Shown here: positions 25,962-33,952 of the stretch, one piece after another
Numbering within the stretch: position 1 is the first letter of the stretch
How the letters are laid out: each line of letters starts with the position of its first letter
Program-made: the position numbers and the translations under genes
NCBI RefSeq assembly: GCF_024138715.1
Contig: NZ_CP092074.1
Location: 124,001 to 188,000, forward strand
Reading direction: 5' to 3'
From: Emticicia sp. 21SJ11W-3
Lineage (GTDB): Bacteria; Bacteroidota; Bacteroidia; Cytophagales; Spirosomataceae
Length of the DNA: 64,000 bases
The notes under the pieces: generated by a model
What the model saw: only the letters and a program-made list of their open reading frames with translations
What the model was told of the DNA's origin: nothing
Databases searched by the model: none

Positions 25962-26126
25962 ACCGTGCTTAAATTTATTAATTGTTAAATGGTTACTATA
26001 CCAGTCAAAATTAATATGCCAATTTTGTATGAGGCTTATTATAAGCACTTTATGAAAAACGAGCACTTGCATCTGGGGAAAACCCTCTACAATATGAGCA
26101 AGCCGGTAAGTGGGTTAAGACAATTT

Positions 26127-27314
26127 TTATTTGTTTTTTTTCTGGTTGTTACCTTTTTTCTTGAATAGCGCTTTTACGCCATCTGTGGTTTCACTGATGG
26201 TCTCAACAATTTCTTTTTCAATTTTATTGGCTCTGTTGCGCTTCTCTTCCATCCTGGTAGCGCTGCTGGCGGGTTCGCCCATTAAAAAGCCATAAGGTTG
26301 TAAATCAGGAACCGAGTCAAAAACAACTTTTATAATGGCAATAATGGGTAGGCACAGGGCCATGCCGGCAATACCCCAAAGGCTGGCGCCCATCAGCAAG
26401 CCCAGAATAGCCGCCAGTGGGTTAATGCTGATTTTAGAACCTACAATATTGGGGGTTATAAAGTTGCCTTCAAGCATTTGCACGGCAAAAAAAGAGGCCG
26501 CAACACCCACTGCATACATGGGTGAGTCTTTTGTTACCAGTGCAACAACAATAGGAAGAAGTGAGCCAATGAGAATACCGATATAAGGAATAATTAGCAA
26601 GATTGCCGCCAGGAAACCAAAGAAGATGGCGCCTTCAATACCCAGCAGAAGCAAGCTGATGGTATTGAGCGTGCCAACAATAATGGTTACAATAATAACA
26701 CCAGATAAATAACTATGAATGACATCATAAATTTTAACCAGTATCTCGTTTACCCGGTCTTTGTTGGTAGACTTAAACACCTTAAAGAAAAACTCTTTGA
26801 AGAAATCGCGGTAAAGCAATAGAAAAAACATATACACCGGCATGATAGACATGTTGCCGATCATGTTTGATGTAGTAGAAAGCGCGGTACCCACCACTGC
26901 ACCACCCTGATTAATAATCTGGTCGGTATAATTGTTAAGTTGGTCAACCTGGGTTTCCATCGACAAATCAAATTTTTTCGATGTCCAGCTTAGCAGATTC
27001 TTATATGCCAGTTCAACTTTTGATATCAACTGTGGAATCATCTTTGAGAAACCGCGTACCTGTGTAGAGGCCAGATACACGATGGCCGCTATAAGCACAA
27101 CAAATAAAACCAGCGTAATTGTAATGGCAAGCACACGGTTTACTTTCCGCTTTTCGAGCCAGTCACAGACCGGGAAGAGTAGTATAGACAGAATGATGGA
27201 TATAATAAATGGAACCAATACGGCTTCCAGCACACTTAACCAATACACAATGATGGTAATTGAAAGTAGTGCAAGCGGTAGTTTCAAGTTAAATGGTAAA
27301 CGTTGTGGAGGCAT
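26127..27314 (-). CDS. AI-2E family transporter (PerM/UPF0118)
   Basis: A 395-residue polytopic protein of the AI-2 exporter superfamily: two N-terminal helices, a periplasmic helical stretch (about 75-150), then at least six further helices with the family's PYIGILIGSLLPIVVAL and GSKISINPLAAILGLLMGA. Relatives export small molecules, or sodium/protons; the cargo cannot be told. The C-terminus is a charged cytosolic tail. It is a single gene between the barrel-protein gene and the OmpA lipoprotein gene. Confidence 0.9.
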   Translation of the reverse strand: MPPQRLPFNLKLPLALLSITIIVYWLSVLEAVLVPFIISIILSILLFPVCDWLEKRKVNRVLAITITLVLFVVLIAAIVYLASTQVRGFSKMIPQLISKVELAYKNLLSWTSKKFDLSMETQVDQLNNYTDQIINQGGAVVGTALSTTSNMIGNMSIMPVYMFFLLLYRDFFKEFFFKVFKSTNKDRVNEILVKIYDVIHSYLSGVIIVTIIVGTLNTISLLLLGIEGAIFFGFLAAILLIIPYIGILIGSLLPIVVALVTKDSPMYAVGVAASFFAVQMLEGNFITPNIVGSKISINPLAAILGLLMGASLWGIAGMALCLPIIAIIKVVFDSVPDLQPYGFLMGEPASSATRMEEKRNRANKIEKEIVETISETTDGVKALFKKKGNNQKKNK

Positions 27315-27384
27315 GAAAACAAAGTTTTATAGTTTACTAAATTAAACAAAAACTTATGCCAACTGGTTTTTAAAGCAGCAAAAC

Positions 27385-27424
27385 AAAAAGCAGGATTCAA
27401 ACTTTTATTTGAATCCTGCTTTTT
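27385..27424 (-). terminator. Terminator of the OmpA lipoprotein gene
   Basis: A perfect 17-bp stem, AAAAAGCAGGATTCAAA against its complement, loop of 6, with a T run on the minus strand 14 bases beyond the OmpA stop. Confidence 0.9.
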
Positions 27425-27437
27425 AATTAATCGCTTA

Positions 27438-28154
27438 TTATTGTTTGGCTATGTCGCCAGTGCCATTTCTGGCATCTTTTTTAAGGCTTTCGTCAGCTAC
27501 AATGGCCAGTTCTACCCTGCGGTTTTTGTCACGGCCGCTTTCTGTGGTATTATCAACCAAGGGAGTAGATTCCCCATATCCAATTACCGACATCCTGGTG
27601 CGTTTCACACCATTGTTACTTAAAAAACCGGCAACTGCATTGGCGCGTTTTTCTGATAGCTTCATGTTGTAGTCTTCAGCGCCCACGTTGTCAGTATGGC
27701 CGCCAACCAGAATATTGGTATCGCCGTACTCCTTCAGTGTTTCCGAAAGTTTTATGAGGTTATCTTTTGACACCTGTGTTAATGTGTACGAGTCAAAGCC
27801 GAACAATATACCCGACTTCATGGTAAGTTTAATACCCTCGCCTACACGCTCAACTTCTGCCACACCTTCCAGGTCTTTTTTCATTTTAGCAGCCTGTTTG
27901 TCCATATAACGGCCAATGAATACCCCGGCGGCACCGCCAACCGCCGAACCAATAATGGCATAAACAGCCGGGTTTTTACTCTTGCTGCCAATAGCCGCAC
28001 CGGCGGCAGCACCTGTACCTATGCCTATAATAGCGCCCTTTTGTTCGTTTGTTAATTTCTTGAATGAATTACATGAGATAGTAGAACTCAATAGTATGGC
28101 TCCACAGAGCGATACTGCAAGGCCTCTCTGAAAAACGGATTTAGTGTGGTTCAT
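27438..28154 (-). CDS. OmpA-family lipoprotein with glycine zipper
   Basis: A 238-residue protein. From ATG 28154 it has a lipoprotein signal with lipobox T-I-S-C28, then a glycine-zipper membrane segment (GIGTGAAAGAAIGSKSK and GSAVGGAAGVFIGRYMD), and a C-terminal OmpA domain (LVGGHTDNVGAEDYNMKLSEKRA) that binds peptidoglycan. It is a YiaD-like protein tethering membrane to cell wall. In the same frame nine codons lie upstream of the chosen start and were not used. It is the last gene of this envelope cluster. Confidence 0.92.
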   Translation of the reverse strand: MNHTKSVFQRGLAVSLCGAILLSSTISCNSFKKLTNEQKGAIIGIGTGAAAGAAIGSKSKNPAVYAIIGSAVGGAAGVFIGRYMDKQAAKMKKDLEGVAEVERVGEGIKLTMKSGILFGFDSYTLTQVSKDNLIKLSETLKEYGDTNILVGGHTDNVGAEDYNMKLSEKRANAVAGFLSNNGVKRTRMSVIGYGESTPLVDNTTESGRDKNRRVELAIVADESLKKDARNGTGDIAKQ

Positions 28155-28512
28155 GACATTTAAAATTTTATGAATCTTCAATGTCTGTTAAAGAAATGTG
28201 CCAGATTTATGTGGTGGCAAAGCAAAAGGCTGATAGGAAGCGGTTTAAGTGTGGGTTTAGTGCGCTTTAAATGTTTATGGGGCGACAATTTTCTGTATTG
28301 AACTGTGTAAAATATGCTACAACTAAGGTTTAGGTTATTTTTTAAATTTTTTTACATACCTTTAAGGCGTAATTTATTGCCTCTGAAATTTAATACTTCA
28401 CTCCTCGATAGTCTGCTGCCTGATATTGCTTAATACCAATATACCGGCACAATTTAAGACAAGTTCTCACTTGTTCTAATCTTTTGTTTTATCCAAATAA
28501 AGACTATCAATC
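28155..28512. other. Intergenic stretch of 358 bases
   Basis: AT-rich sequence between the divergent OmpA and acetyltransferase genes. A TGGCAC box read on the minus strand (about 28204-28209) resembles a -24 sigma-54 element but has no GC-type -12 partner. No convincing TAnnTTTG motif, repeat or small gene was found. Confidence 0.4.
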
Positions 28513-29037
28513 ATGTTTTATATCCAATCTGAGCGTTTAAAGCTCATCCCTTTAAATTTACATCATTTAAGTATATATCAGCAATCAGACGCACTGGCGG
28601 TAGAACTGGGCCTTGCTTCAGTAAGCATTGATATGGAGCCGTTATTCCTGAACGAGTTTGACGATGCCCTGCAAAACTTCTGGATACCCTCAGTTGAGAA
28701 AAACCCACAGCATTACCAGTGGTTTACCAACTGGCTTATGGTGCTGAAAGAAGAAAATGTGGGAATTGGAGGCATTGGTCTTACCGGATTACCTAATGAA
28801 AATCGGGAGTCTGAGGTGGGCTATGGAATAGGCCAACAATACAGAGGGAAAGGCTATGCTACCGAAGCCCTGGTGTGTATCAGCCATTGGGCTTTTATGC
28901 ATCCCAAGCTGCATACAATTGTAGCACATACGCCTGTCGACTTGTTTGATTCGCAAAGAGTTTTGCAAAAAGCGGGGTTTCAATCGGTAAGGGCAGAGAA
29001 TAAACTGCTAAGGTGGGAGCTGAAACGAAATACCTGA
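28513..29037 (+). CDS. GNAT-family N-acetyltransferase
   Basis: A 174-residue acetyltransferase of the RimJ/RimL-like group. The acetyl-CoA pyrophosphate loop is QYRGKGYATEAL, preceded by ESEVGYGIG and followed by VAHTPVDLFDSQRVLQKAGF, all canonical for this group. The acceptor amine is unknown; RimJ-type enzymes modify protein N-termini, but others act on small amines. Single gene. Confidence 0.88.
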   Translation: MFYIQSERLKLIPLNLHHLSIYQQSDALAVELGLASVSIDMEPLFLNEFDDALQNFWIPSVEKNPQHYQWFTNWLMVLKEENVGIGGIGLTGLPNENRESEVGYGIGQQYRGKGYATEALVCISHWAFMHPKLHTIVAHTPVDLFDSQRVLQKAGFQSVRAENKLLRWELKRNT

Positions 29038-29043
29038 GCAGGC

Positions 29044-29526
29044 CTAACTAAAATAAAACCATAGTTCTTTGCCGGCATACCATATCATAACCAGGCAAAG
29101 GGCCACTTTCATAACTATCCCCACCAGGAAACCTATAAAAGACCCGATAGCAGCTTTGGTGGCTTGTTCAGAAGTTGAACCCGCAAGGAGTTCGCCAACC
29201 AATGCGCCAACAAATGCACCGATAAAGATGCCAAAGGGGCCAAAGAATAAACCAATGAGCATGCCAAGCATACTACCCCAGGACCCATACCTTGAGCCAC
29301 CGAATTTTTTGGTGCCCCAAACGGGCACGTAGCAGTCGAGTACCGTTACTACAAGCGTAAGCAAGCCCAGGGTCCAGAGCAGGTTTTCGCTGAATTGGGC
29401 AAATCTGGTAAAATGCAAAGCAACAATGCCTGCAAAGCTGAGCGGTGGGCCGGGCAATGGTAAAACGGCCCCCGCAAGGCCAATCAGCAGGCAGACAATG
29501 GCAACAATTAATAGTACAATGTCCAT
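29044..29526 (-). CDS. DUF456 membrane protein
   Basis: A 160-residue membrane protein with five to six hydrophobic segments. The start (VGLAGAVLPLPGPPLSFAGI-like, with its P-x-P-G-P-P) and the glycine-rich IGLFFGPFGIFIGAFVGALVGELL define DUF456. Function is not established. It ends 6 bases from the convergent acetyltransferase gene. Confidence 0.88.
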   Translation of the reverse strand: MDIVLLIVAIVCLLIGLAGAVLPLPGPPLSFAGIVALHFTRFAQFSENLLWTLGLLTLVVTVLDCYVPVWGTKKFGGSRYGSWGSMLGMLIGLFFGPFGIFIGAFVGALVGELLAGSTSEQATKAAIGSFIGFLVGIVMKVALCLVMIWYAGKELWFYFS

Positions 29527-29551
29527 GTTTTCAGAGGCTTATGTGAACAAA

Positions 29552-29559
29552 CAAATGTA
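29552..29559 (-). promoter_or_regulatory. Probable -7 element for the DUF456 gene
   Basis: On the minus strand TACATTTG fits TAnnTTTG and lies 25 bases upstream of the start. No TTG was found at the ideal distance. Confidence 0.4.
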
Positions 29560-29621
29560 TTGTTTTTTGTGTTGGGGCCCCATTTTTTAATAAGCATTAT
29601 TAACCATTTATCAAATAAGTA

Positions 29622-30425
29622 ATGAGTCAGACGTCTCAAACAAGGGCAGAAATGCCGCAGGGAGCAAACAAGGTGCTCGACCGCCGCACAGTTGAAAACA
29701 GCTATTCGTCACTGATTCCGCTGCTGCAAGAAGGGCTCTCAGTGCTTGATGTGGGCTGTGGCTCGGGCAGTATTACTGCCGGTGTAGCCAGGCAGGTTGG
29801 GCCAAACGGTAAAGTAGTTGGAATCGATTTCAGCGAACATCTCATTAATATGGCCACAAAAAACTATGCCCATCTGAACAATCTGTCGTTTGAAGTGTCA
29901 GATATAAACACGTACAACCCTGACCACAAATTTGATTTGGTAATAGCGGCCCGAACCTTGCAATGGGTGAGTAACCCGGCTGAGGTAGTTTCAAATATGG
30001 TAAATCTATTGAAGCCCGGCGGGCGAATTTCTATACTTGATTATAACCATACGCGAATTGAATGGACACCACAGCCACCGCAGTCAATGCTTGATTTTTA
30101 TGAGGCATTTCTCAACTGGCGGGCAGATGCCGGTTATGACAACGCCATTGCTGATAATTTACCCGCTATTTACAAAGACCTGGGTCTGGACTCAGTCACA
30201 ATCGTTGAACAACATGAAATGAGCAGGGTTGGAGAGGAGAGTTTTAAAGGTGATGCACAAATCTGGTCAGTGGTAGCAGAAACACGTGGGAATCAGGTTG
30301 TGAAGGATGGGTTTATTTCAGAAGAGGTTCGGCTGAAAGCAATCCAGGATTATAACACCTGGATTGCTGACAAAGCGCAGGCCATGAAATTGTATCTGCT
30401 GGCCATTGAGGCTGTTAAGCCTTAG
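29622..30425 (+). CDS. SAM-dependent methyltransferase (class I)
   Basis: A 267-residue Rossmann methyltransferase. Motif I is VLDVGCGSGSITAGVA, with the acidic residue of motif II in VVGIDFSEHL; LVIAARTLQWVSNPAEVV and LLKPGGRISILDYN are motifs IV and VI. It belongs to the UbiE/COQ5-like methyltransferase-11 group, but nothing shows the substrate. Its end overlaps the convergent aminotransferase gene by 11 bases. Confidence 0.88.
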   Translation: MSQTSQTRAEMPQGANKVLDRRTVENSYSSLIPLLQEGLSVLDVGCGSGSITAGVARQVGPNGKVVGIDFSEHLINMATKNYAHLNNLSFEVSDINTYNPDHKFDLVIAARTLQWVSNPAEVVSNMVNLLKPGGRISILDYNHTRIEWTPQPPQSMLDFYEAFLNWRADAGYDNAIADNLPAIYKDLGLDSVTIVEQHEMSRVGEESFKGDAQIWSVVAETRGNQVVKDGFISEEVRLKAIQDYNTWIADKAQAMKLYLLAIEAVKP

Positions 30426-31542
30426 CTAAAACTTTATGCAGGGCTTCTAAAAAGATGTCGGCCTCTTTGGTTGTAAGGGCAAGGCTGGGGAGCAAACGCA
30501 TGGTGTGTTTCCCGGCTACGCCCGTAAATATTTTATGGTCAAAAAGCAGAGAATTCCTGATAGGGTCAACCGGTTGTTCAAACTCGATACCTATCATTAA
30601 TCCTTTGCCGCGTAGTTCTTTTATTCCTTTAAACTGCTTCAGGTTTTCAAAGAAATAATCGCCCACGGCTGCGGCATTTTGCACCAGTTTTTCTTTCTTT
30701 ATAACGTCAATTACTGCATTGGCAGCTGTACAGGCCAGATGATTACCTCCAAAGGTTGTACCCAGCATGCCATGCTTGGCCTCAAATCTGGGCGATATAA
30801 GAATAGCCCCGATCGGGAAACCGTTACCCATGCCTTTGGCTGTAGAAATAATGTCTGGTTTTACGCCACTATACTCAAAGCTGAAAAATTTACCCGAGCG
30901 CCCATATCCGCACTGCACGCTGTCATGTATAAAAATGGCTCCTGTTTTATCACAGGCCTTGCGTATGGCTTTTAGAAACGCATCACTGGCAACCTGTATA
31001 CCCCCAACACCCTGAATACCCTCAACAATTACCGCACAGGTTTCGTTATCAATGGCTTTCTTAACCGCTTCCACATCGTTAAACGGCAATATCTGCACGT
31101 GGTCTGCAAAGTTAAGGGGTGCCTTAATAGAAGGGTTGTCGGTTACGGCTACAGCGGCAGACGTACGGCCATGAAACCCTTTGGTAAAGGCAATCACTTT
31201 TTTACGACCATTATAAAAAGAAGCCAGCTTCAATGCATTCTCGTTAGCTTCAGCGCCAGAGTTTACCAGAAACAGGTAATAATCTTTCAATCCTGAAATT
31301 TTACCCAGTTTATCTGCCAGTTCTTCCTGCGACGGAATTTTGACAGAATTTGAATAAAAACCAATGTTTTTTAATTGTTGTGTAAGCCTTCGGACATAAA
31401 CAGGGTGCGTGTGGCCTATTGAAATAACGGCATGGCCACCATATAAATCTAAATACTCCTGTCCGTTCTTATCCCATAGATAAGAACCCTGAGCCTTTAC
31501 CGGCTCAATGTCATAAAGGGGATACACATTAAAAAGCGTCAT
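30415..31542 (-). CDS. argD: Acetylornithine/succinylornithine-type aminotransferase
   Basis: A 375-residue class III aminotransferase. The PLP Lys is in ISTAKGMGNGFPIGAI, preceded by FIHDSVQCGYGRSGKFF (Asp that pairs with the pyridine nitrogen), and AHG-type loop GHTHPVYVRRL binds phosphate. The short length and GFHGRTSAAVAV favour the ArgD/AstC acetylornithine group over ornithine or GABA aminotransferases. In Bacteroidota this step uses N-succinylornithine or N-acetylornithine. No other arg gene is adjacent, so the symbol rests on family resemblance. Confidence 0.82.
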   Translation of the reverse strand: MTLFNVYPLYDIEPVKAQGSYLWDKNGQEYLDLYGGHAVISIGHTHPVYVRRLTQQLKNIGFYSNSVKIPSQEELADKLGKISGLKDYYLFLVNSGAEANENALKLASFYNGRKKVIAFTKGFHGRTSAAVAVTDNPSIKAPLNFADHVQILPFNDVEAVKKAIDNETCAVIVEGIQGVGGIQVASDAFLKAIRKACDKTGAIFIHDSVQCGYGRSGKFFSFEYSGVKPDIISTAKGMGNGFPIGAILISPRFEAKHGMLGTTFGGNHLACTAANAVIDVIKKEKLVQNAAAVGDYFFENLKQFKGIKELRGKGLMIGIEFEQPVDPIRNSLLFDHKIFTGVAGKHTMRLLPSLALTTKEADIFLEALHKVLAKA

Positions 31543-31674
31543 TTGAAATTGGTTTTTTTAAGATAATGCGGCCTTTTTACAGCCTATTTTAAATGAGCTG
31601 GCAAAGTTCTCAATTTATTATGAAAAATCAGGCGAAAATCGAAAGATTATGAAAGGCAGTTACTAAAAAAATAC

Positions 31675-31703
31675 TGTGGATAAGTGTGTTGGTATGTGGA
31701 TAA
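31675..31703 (-). repeat. Pair of perfect DnaA boxes
   Basis: TGTGGATAA (the complement of the consensus TTATCCACA) occurs at 31675-31683 and 31695-31703, both in the same direction and 20 bp apart, about two helical turns. Both copies are exact. Downstream by 3.3 kb lies dnaN. Confidence 0.65.
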
Positions 31704-31777
31704 GTCGCGCCGGTGCGGTTGATGCCCCGGAGTTTTAAGTCAGCAGGAGAACGTAGAAATAAGCTCATCCACCAAAA

Positions 31778-31813
31778 GAAAAAGCCCGACAAATGATATG
31801 TTCAGGCTTTTTC
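31778..31813. terminator. Orphan hairpin
   Basis: Arms GAAAAAGCC (31778-31786) and GGCTTTTTC (31805-31813), extended by a few more pairs inside, with a T run on each strand. It is terminator-like but lies between two divergent genes, so no known transcript ends there. Confidence 0.5.
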
Positions 31814-31976
31814 TCTTATAACTAAATGAAATACAACATAATAACGTGCAAAAATTGATTTTATTGTGGTAGAGAATAATTACCATATAATTTGCCAAAA
31901 ACTCTTTTTTTATGTGTAGTTTTAGTAAGTAAAGCCTTCTTTTACCGGGCAGGCACATTACTAAGTTGAATGTTCT

Positions 31977-32300
31977 ATGAGGCAATCAGTTATTTACGAA
32001 GTTACAATTCAGTACATTGGTACATTGAATGATGTCAGAAAGCGGGAACCATTTACAGTCTATTTCTCTAATCTTAAAAGGGCTATTGAATGTGTGCAGA
32101 CCAATCTGGCTATAAATGGCTGGGAGCAAAAGAAGGTCAATTACACGGCCGTTTATAGAGCATTGAAATCAAAAAACAAATTTGTGTGTGACTTTGACGC
32201 TATGAAAACCAAATTCTTTCAGGTAGTTATTATTCCCAAAACACTCAACCCGAAGCTAACCACCCTGGGTATAGACGAATACCCGACACTTAAAAAATGA
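31977..32300 (+). CDS. Hypothetical protein, 107 residues
   Basis: A 107-residue protein I do not recognise. It opens M-R-Q-S-V-I-Y-E-V-T-I-Q-Y-I and looks like a small alpha/beta fold: an early strand, a helix around residues 33-50 (LKRAIECVQTNLAING), and later aromatic strands. It is basic and has no membrane segment or signal. The composition is protein-like and it is separated from its neighbours, so it is probably real. Role unknown. Confidence 0.55.
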   Translation: MRQSVIYEVTIQYIGTLNDVRKREPFTVYFSNLKRAIECVQTNLAINGWEQKKVNYTAVYRALKSKNKFVCDFDAMKTKFFQVVIIPKTLNPKLTTLGIDEYPTLKK

Positions 32301-32345
32301 TAATTTCTGTTTGTCGGCAATGGGTATCTTACATAAGAAAATAAA

Positions 32346-32387
32346 TTGTTTAACTTTTTGAAAACAAAATTAAACAAACTAAGTTTA
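32346..32387. promoter_or_regulatory. Overlapping inverted repeats before crtI
   Basis: TTGTTTAA (32346-32353) and TTAAACAA (32370-32377) form a perfect inverted repeat with a 16-nt spacer. The second arm is itself part of another one, TAAAC-AAACTAA-GTTTA (32371-32387). They end 34 bases before the crtI start, the region where a -7 element would lie. This looks like an operator for the carotenoid operon. Confidence 0.45.
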
Positions 32388-32420
32388 TACATTTAACAAT
32401 GCAATAACCGGTATTTCTGA

Positions 32421-33917
32421 ATGAAAAAAGCTGTAGTAATAGGGGCAGGATTTGCGGGGTTGTCAGCAGCAACCAAATTGGCTGACGAAGGTTACGAAGT
32501 GGTAATACTTGAAAAAAACTCAATGGCAGGCGGGCGTGCCCGTATTTTTGAAGAGAAAGGCTTTATGTTCGACATGGGCCCCAGCTGGTATTGGATGCCC
32601 GACGTATTTGAACAATATTTTGCTACCTATGGCAAAAAGGTTTCTGATTACTATAATCTGGTAAGGCTTAACCCGTCATATAAAGTGATTTTTGGACCGG
32701 AAGACGACATTGACCTACCGGCCAATCTGAACGAACTGAAAACACTTTTTGACACCATAGAACCCGGGAGCAGTAAAAAGCTGGAAGCATTTTTGGAAGA
32801 GTCGAAATACAAATATGAAGTTGGCGTAGGAGAGTTTGTCTGGAAACCCAGCTTGTCGATTACCGAATTTTTTGATTTTCGGCTGTTAACCAAAGCCCTG
32901 AGTCTTGATTTATTTGCCTCGTTTGGCAAGCATATCCGAAAGTTTTTCAGCAGCAAAAAGCTCCTGCAGTTAATGGAGTTTCCGATTCTTTTTCTGGGAG
33001 CCACGCCTCAAAACACGCCTGCTTTGTATAGTTTAATGAACTATGCAGAAATAGCGTTGGGTACCTGGTATCCGATGGGTGGTATGCACGAAATTGTAAA
33101 AGCCATGGTGCAACTGGCAGAAGAAAAAGGTGTGGATATCCGCCTCAACGAAGAGGTAACGCAGATTGTAGTTCAGAATGGTATGGCTCAAAAGGTAATA
33201 ACCAAAACCGGCCGGTATGATGCAGATGTAGTAATTGGTGGTGCCGACTACCACCATATAGAAACAAACCTGCTGGATAAACCCTACCGGAACTACAGCG
33301 ATAGCTATTGGCAAAGCCGTACAATGGCTCCTTCTTCGTTGCTCTTTTATCTGGGTGTAGATAGAAAGATTGATAAGCTGATACATCATAATTTATTTTT
33401 TGATGAAGACTTTAACCAGCATGCCAAAGAAATATATACTAGTCCGCAATGGCCTTCAAAGCCGTTGTTCTATGTTTCAGCGCCCTCAAAGACTGATACC
33501 TCAGTAGCGCCTGAAGGTTCAGAGAATCTGTTCATTCTCATTCCCATCGCCCCAGACCTGGAAGACAACGAAGCCGTGCGTGAGAAGTATTACGATATGG
33601 TAATGGCACGGCTTGAAAACTACGTGGGGCATAACATAAAAGAACACGTGATATATAAACGCAGCTTTGCCGTGAGCGATTTTAAAAGCGAATATCACTC
33701 GTTCCGCGGAAATGCCTATGGGCTGGCCAATACCCTGCTGCAAACGGCGTTTCTGAAACCGAGTTTAAAAAATAAAAAGGTGAGGAACCTCTACTACACG
33801 GGTCAGCTGACAGTTCCCGGGCCGGGTGTTCCTCCATCTTTAATTTCGGGTCAGGTAGTGGCCAATGAGGTATTAAAAGAGTTTGGAAAAGCTCAAAAAG
33901 AAGTTTCAATTGCCTAA
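32421..33917 (+). CDS. crtI: Phytoene desaturase (CrtI family)
   Basis: A 498-residue flavoprotein of the CrtI type. The FAD-binding Rossmann is at the N-terminus (VVIGAGFAGLSAATKLADEG, residues 5-24) with GGRARIFEEKGFMFDMGPSW, and the C-terminal carotenoid-desaturase signature is GQLTVPGPGVPPSLISGQVV. It should introduce conjugated double bases into phytoene to give lycopene or a related carotene. The prior gene gap holds operator-like repeats. crtB follows after 35 bases. Confidence 0.93.
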   Translation: MKKAVVIGAGFAGLSAATKLADEGYEVVILEKNSMAGGRARIFEEKGFMFDMGPSWYWMPDVFEQYFATYGKKVSDYYNLVRLNPSYKVIFGPEDDIDLPANLNELKTLFDTIEPGSSKKLEAFLEESKYKYEVGVGEFVWKPSLSITEFFDFRLLTKALSLDLFASFGKHIRKFFSSKKLLQLMEFPILFLGATPQNTPALYSLMNYAEIALGTWYPMGGMHEIVKAMVQLAEEKGVDIRLNEEVTQIVVQNGMAQKVITKTGRYDADVVIGGADYHHIETNLLDKPYRNYSDSYWQSRTMAPSSLLFYLGVDRKIDKLIHHNLFFDEDFNQHAKEIYTSPQWPSKPLFYVSAPSKTDTSVAPEGSENLFILIPIAPDLEDNEAVREKYYDMVMARLENYVGHNIKEHVIYKRSFAVSDFKSEYHSFRGNAYGLANTLLQTAFLKPSLKNKKVRNLYYTGQLTVPGPGVPPSLISGQVVANEVLKEFGKAQKEVSIA

Positions 33918-33952
33918 TATAGATTTTACCCAACCTTTTAACAGACCAAAAT

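Larger units (their letters stand above)
31543..31976. other. Divergent intergenic region with DnaA boxes
   Basis: 434 bases between the diverging aminotransferase gene and a hypothetical gene. It holds two exact DnaA boxes (31675-31683 and 31695-31703), a GC-rich patch around 31706-31730, an orphan hairpin (31778-31813) and a very AT-rich stretch (31816-31930). No convincing coding frame is present. Confidence 0.5.

Noticed and set aside
31740-31985. 81-codon minus-strand frame in the divergent gap
   Set aside because: It runs through the orphan hairpin, is rich in Leu/Ile/Lys/Phe in a way typical of chance translation of AT-rich DNA, and overlaps the start of the hypothetical gene at 31977.
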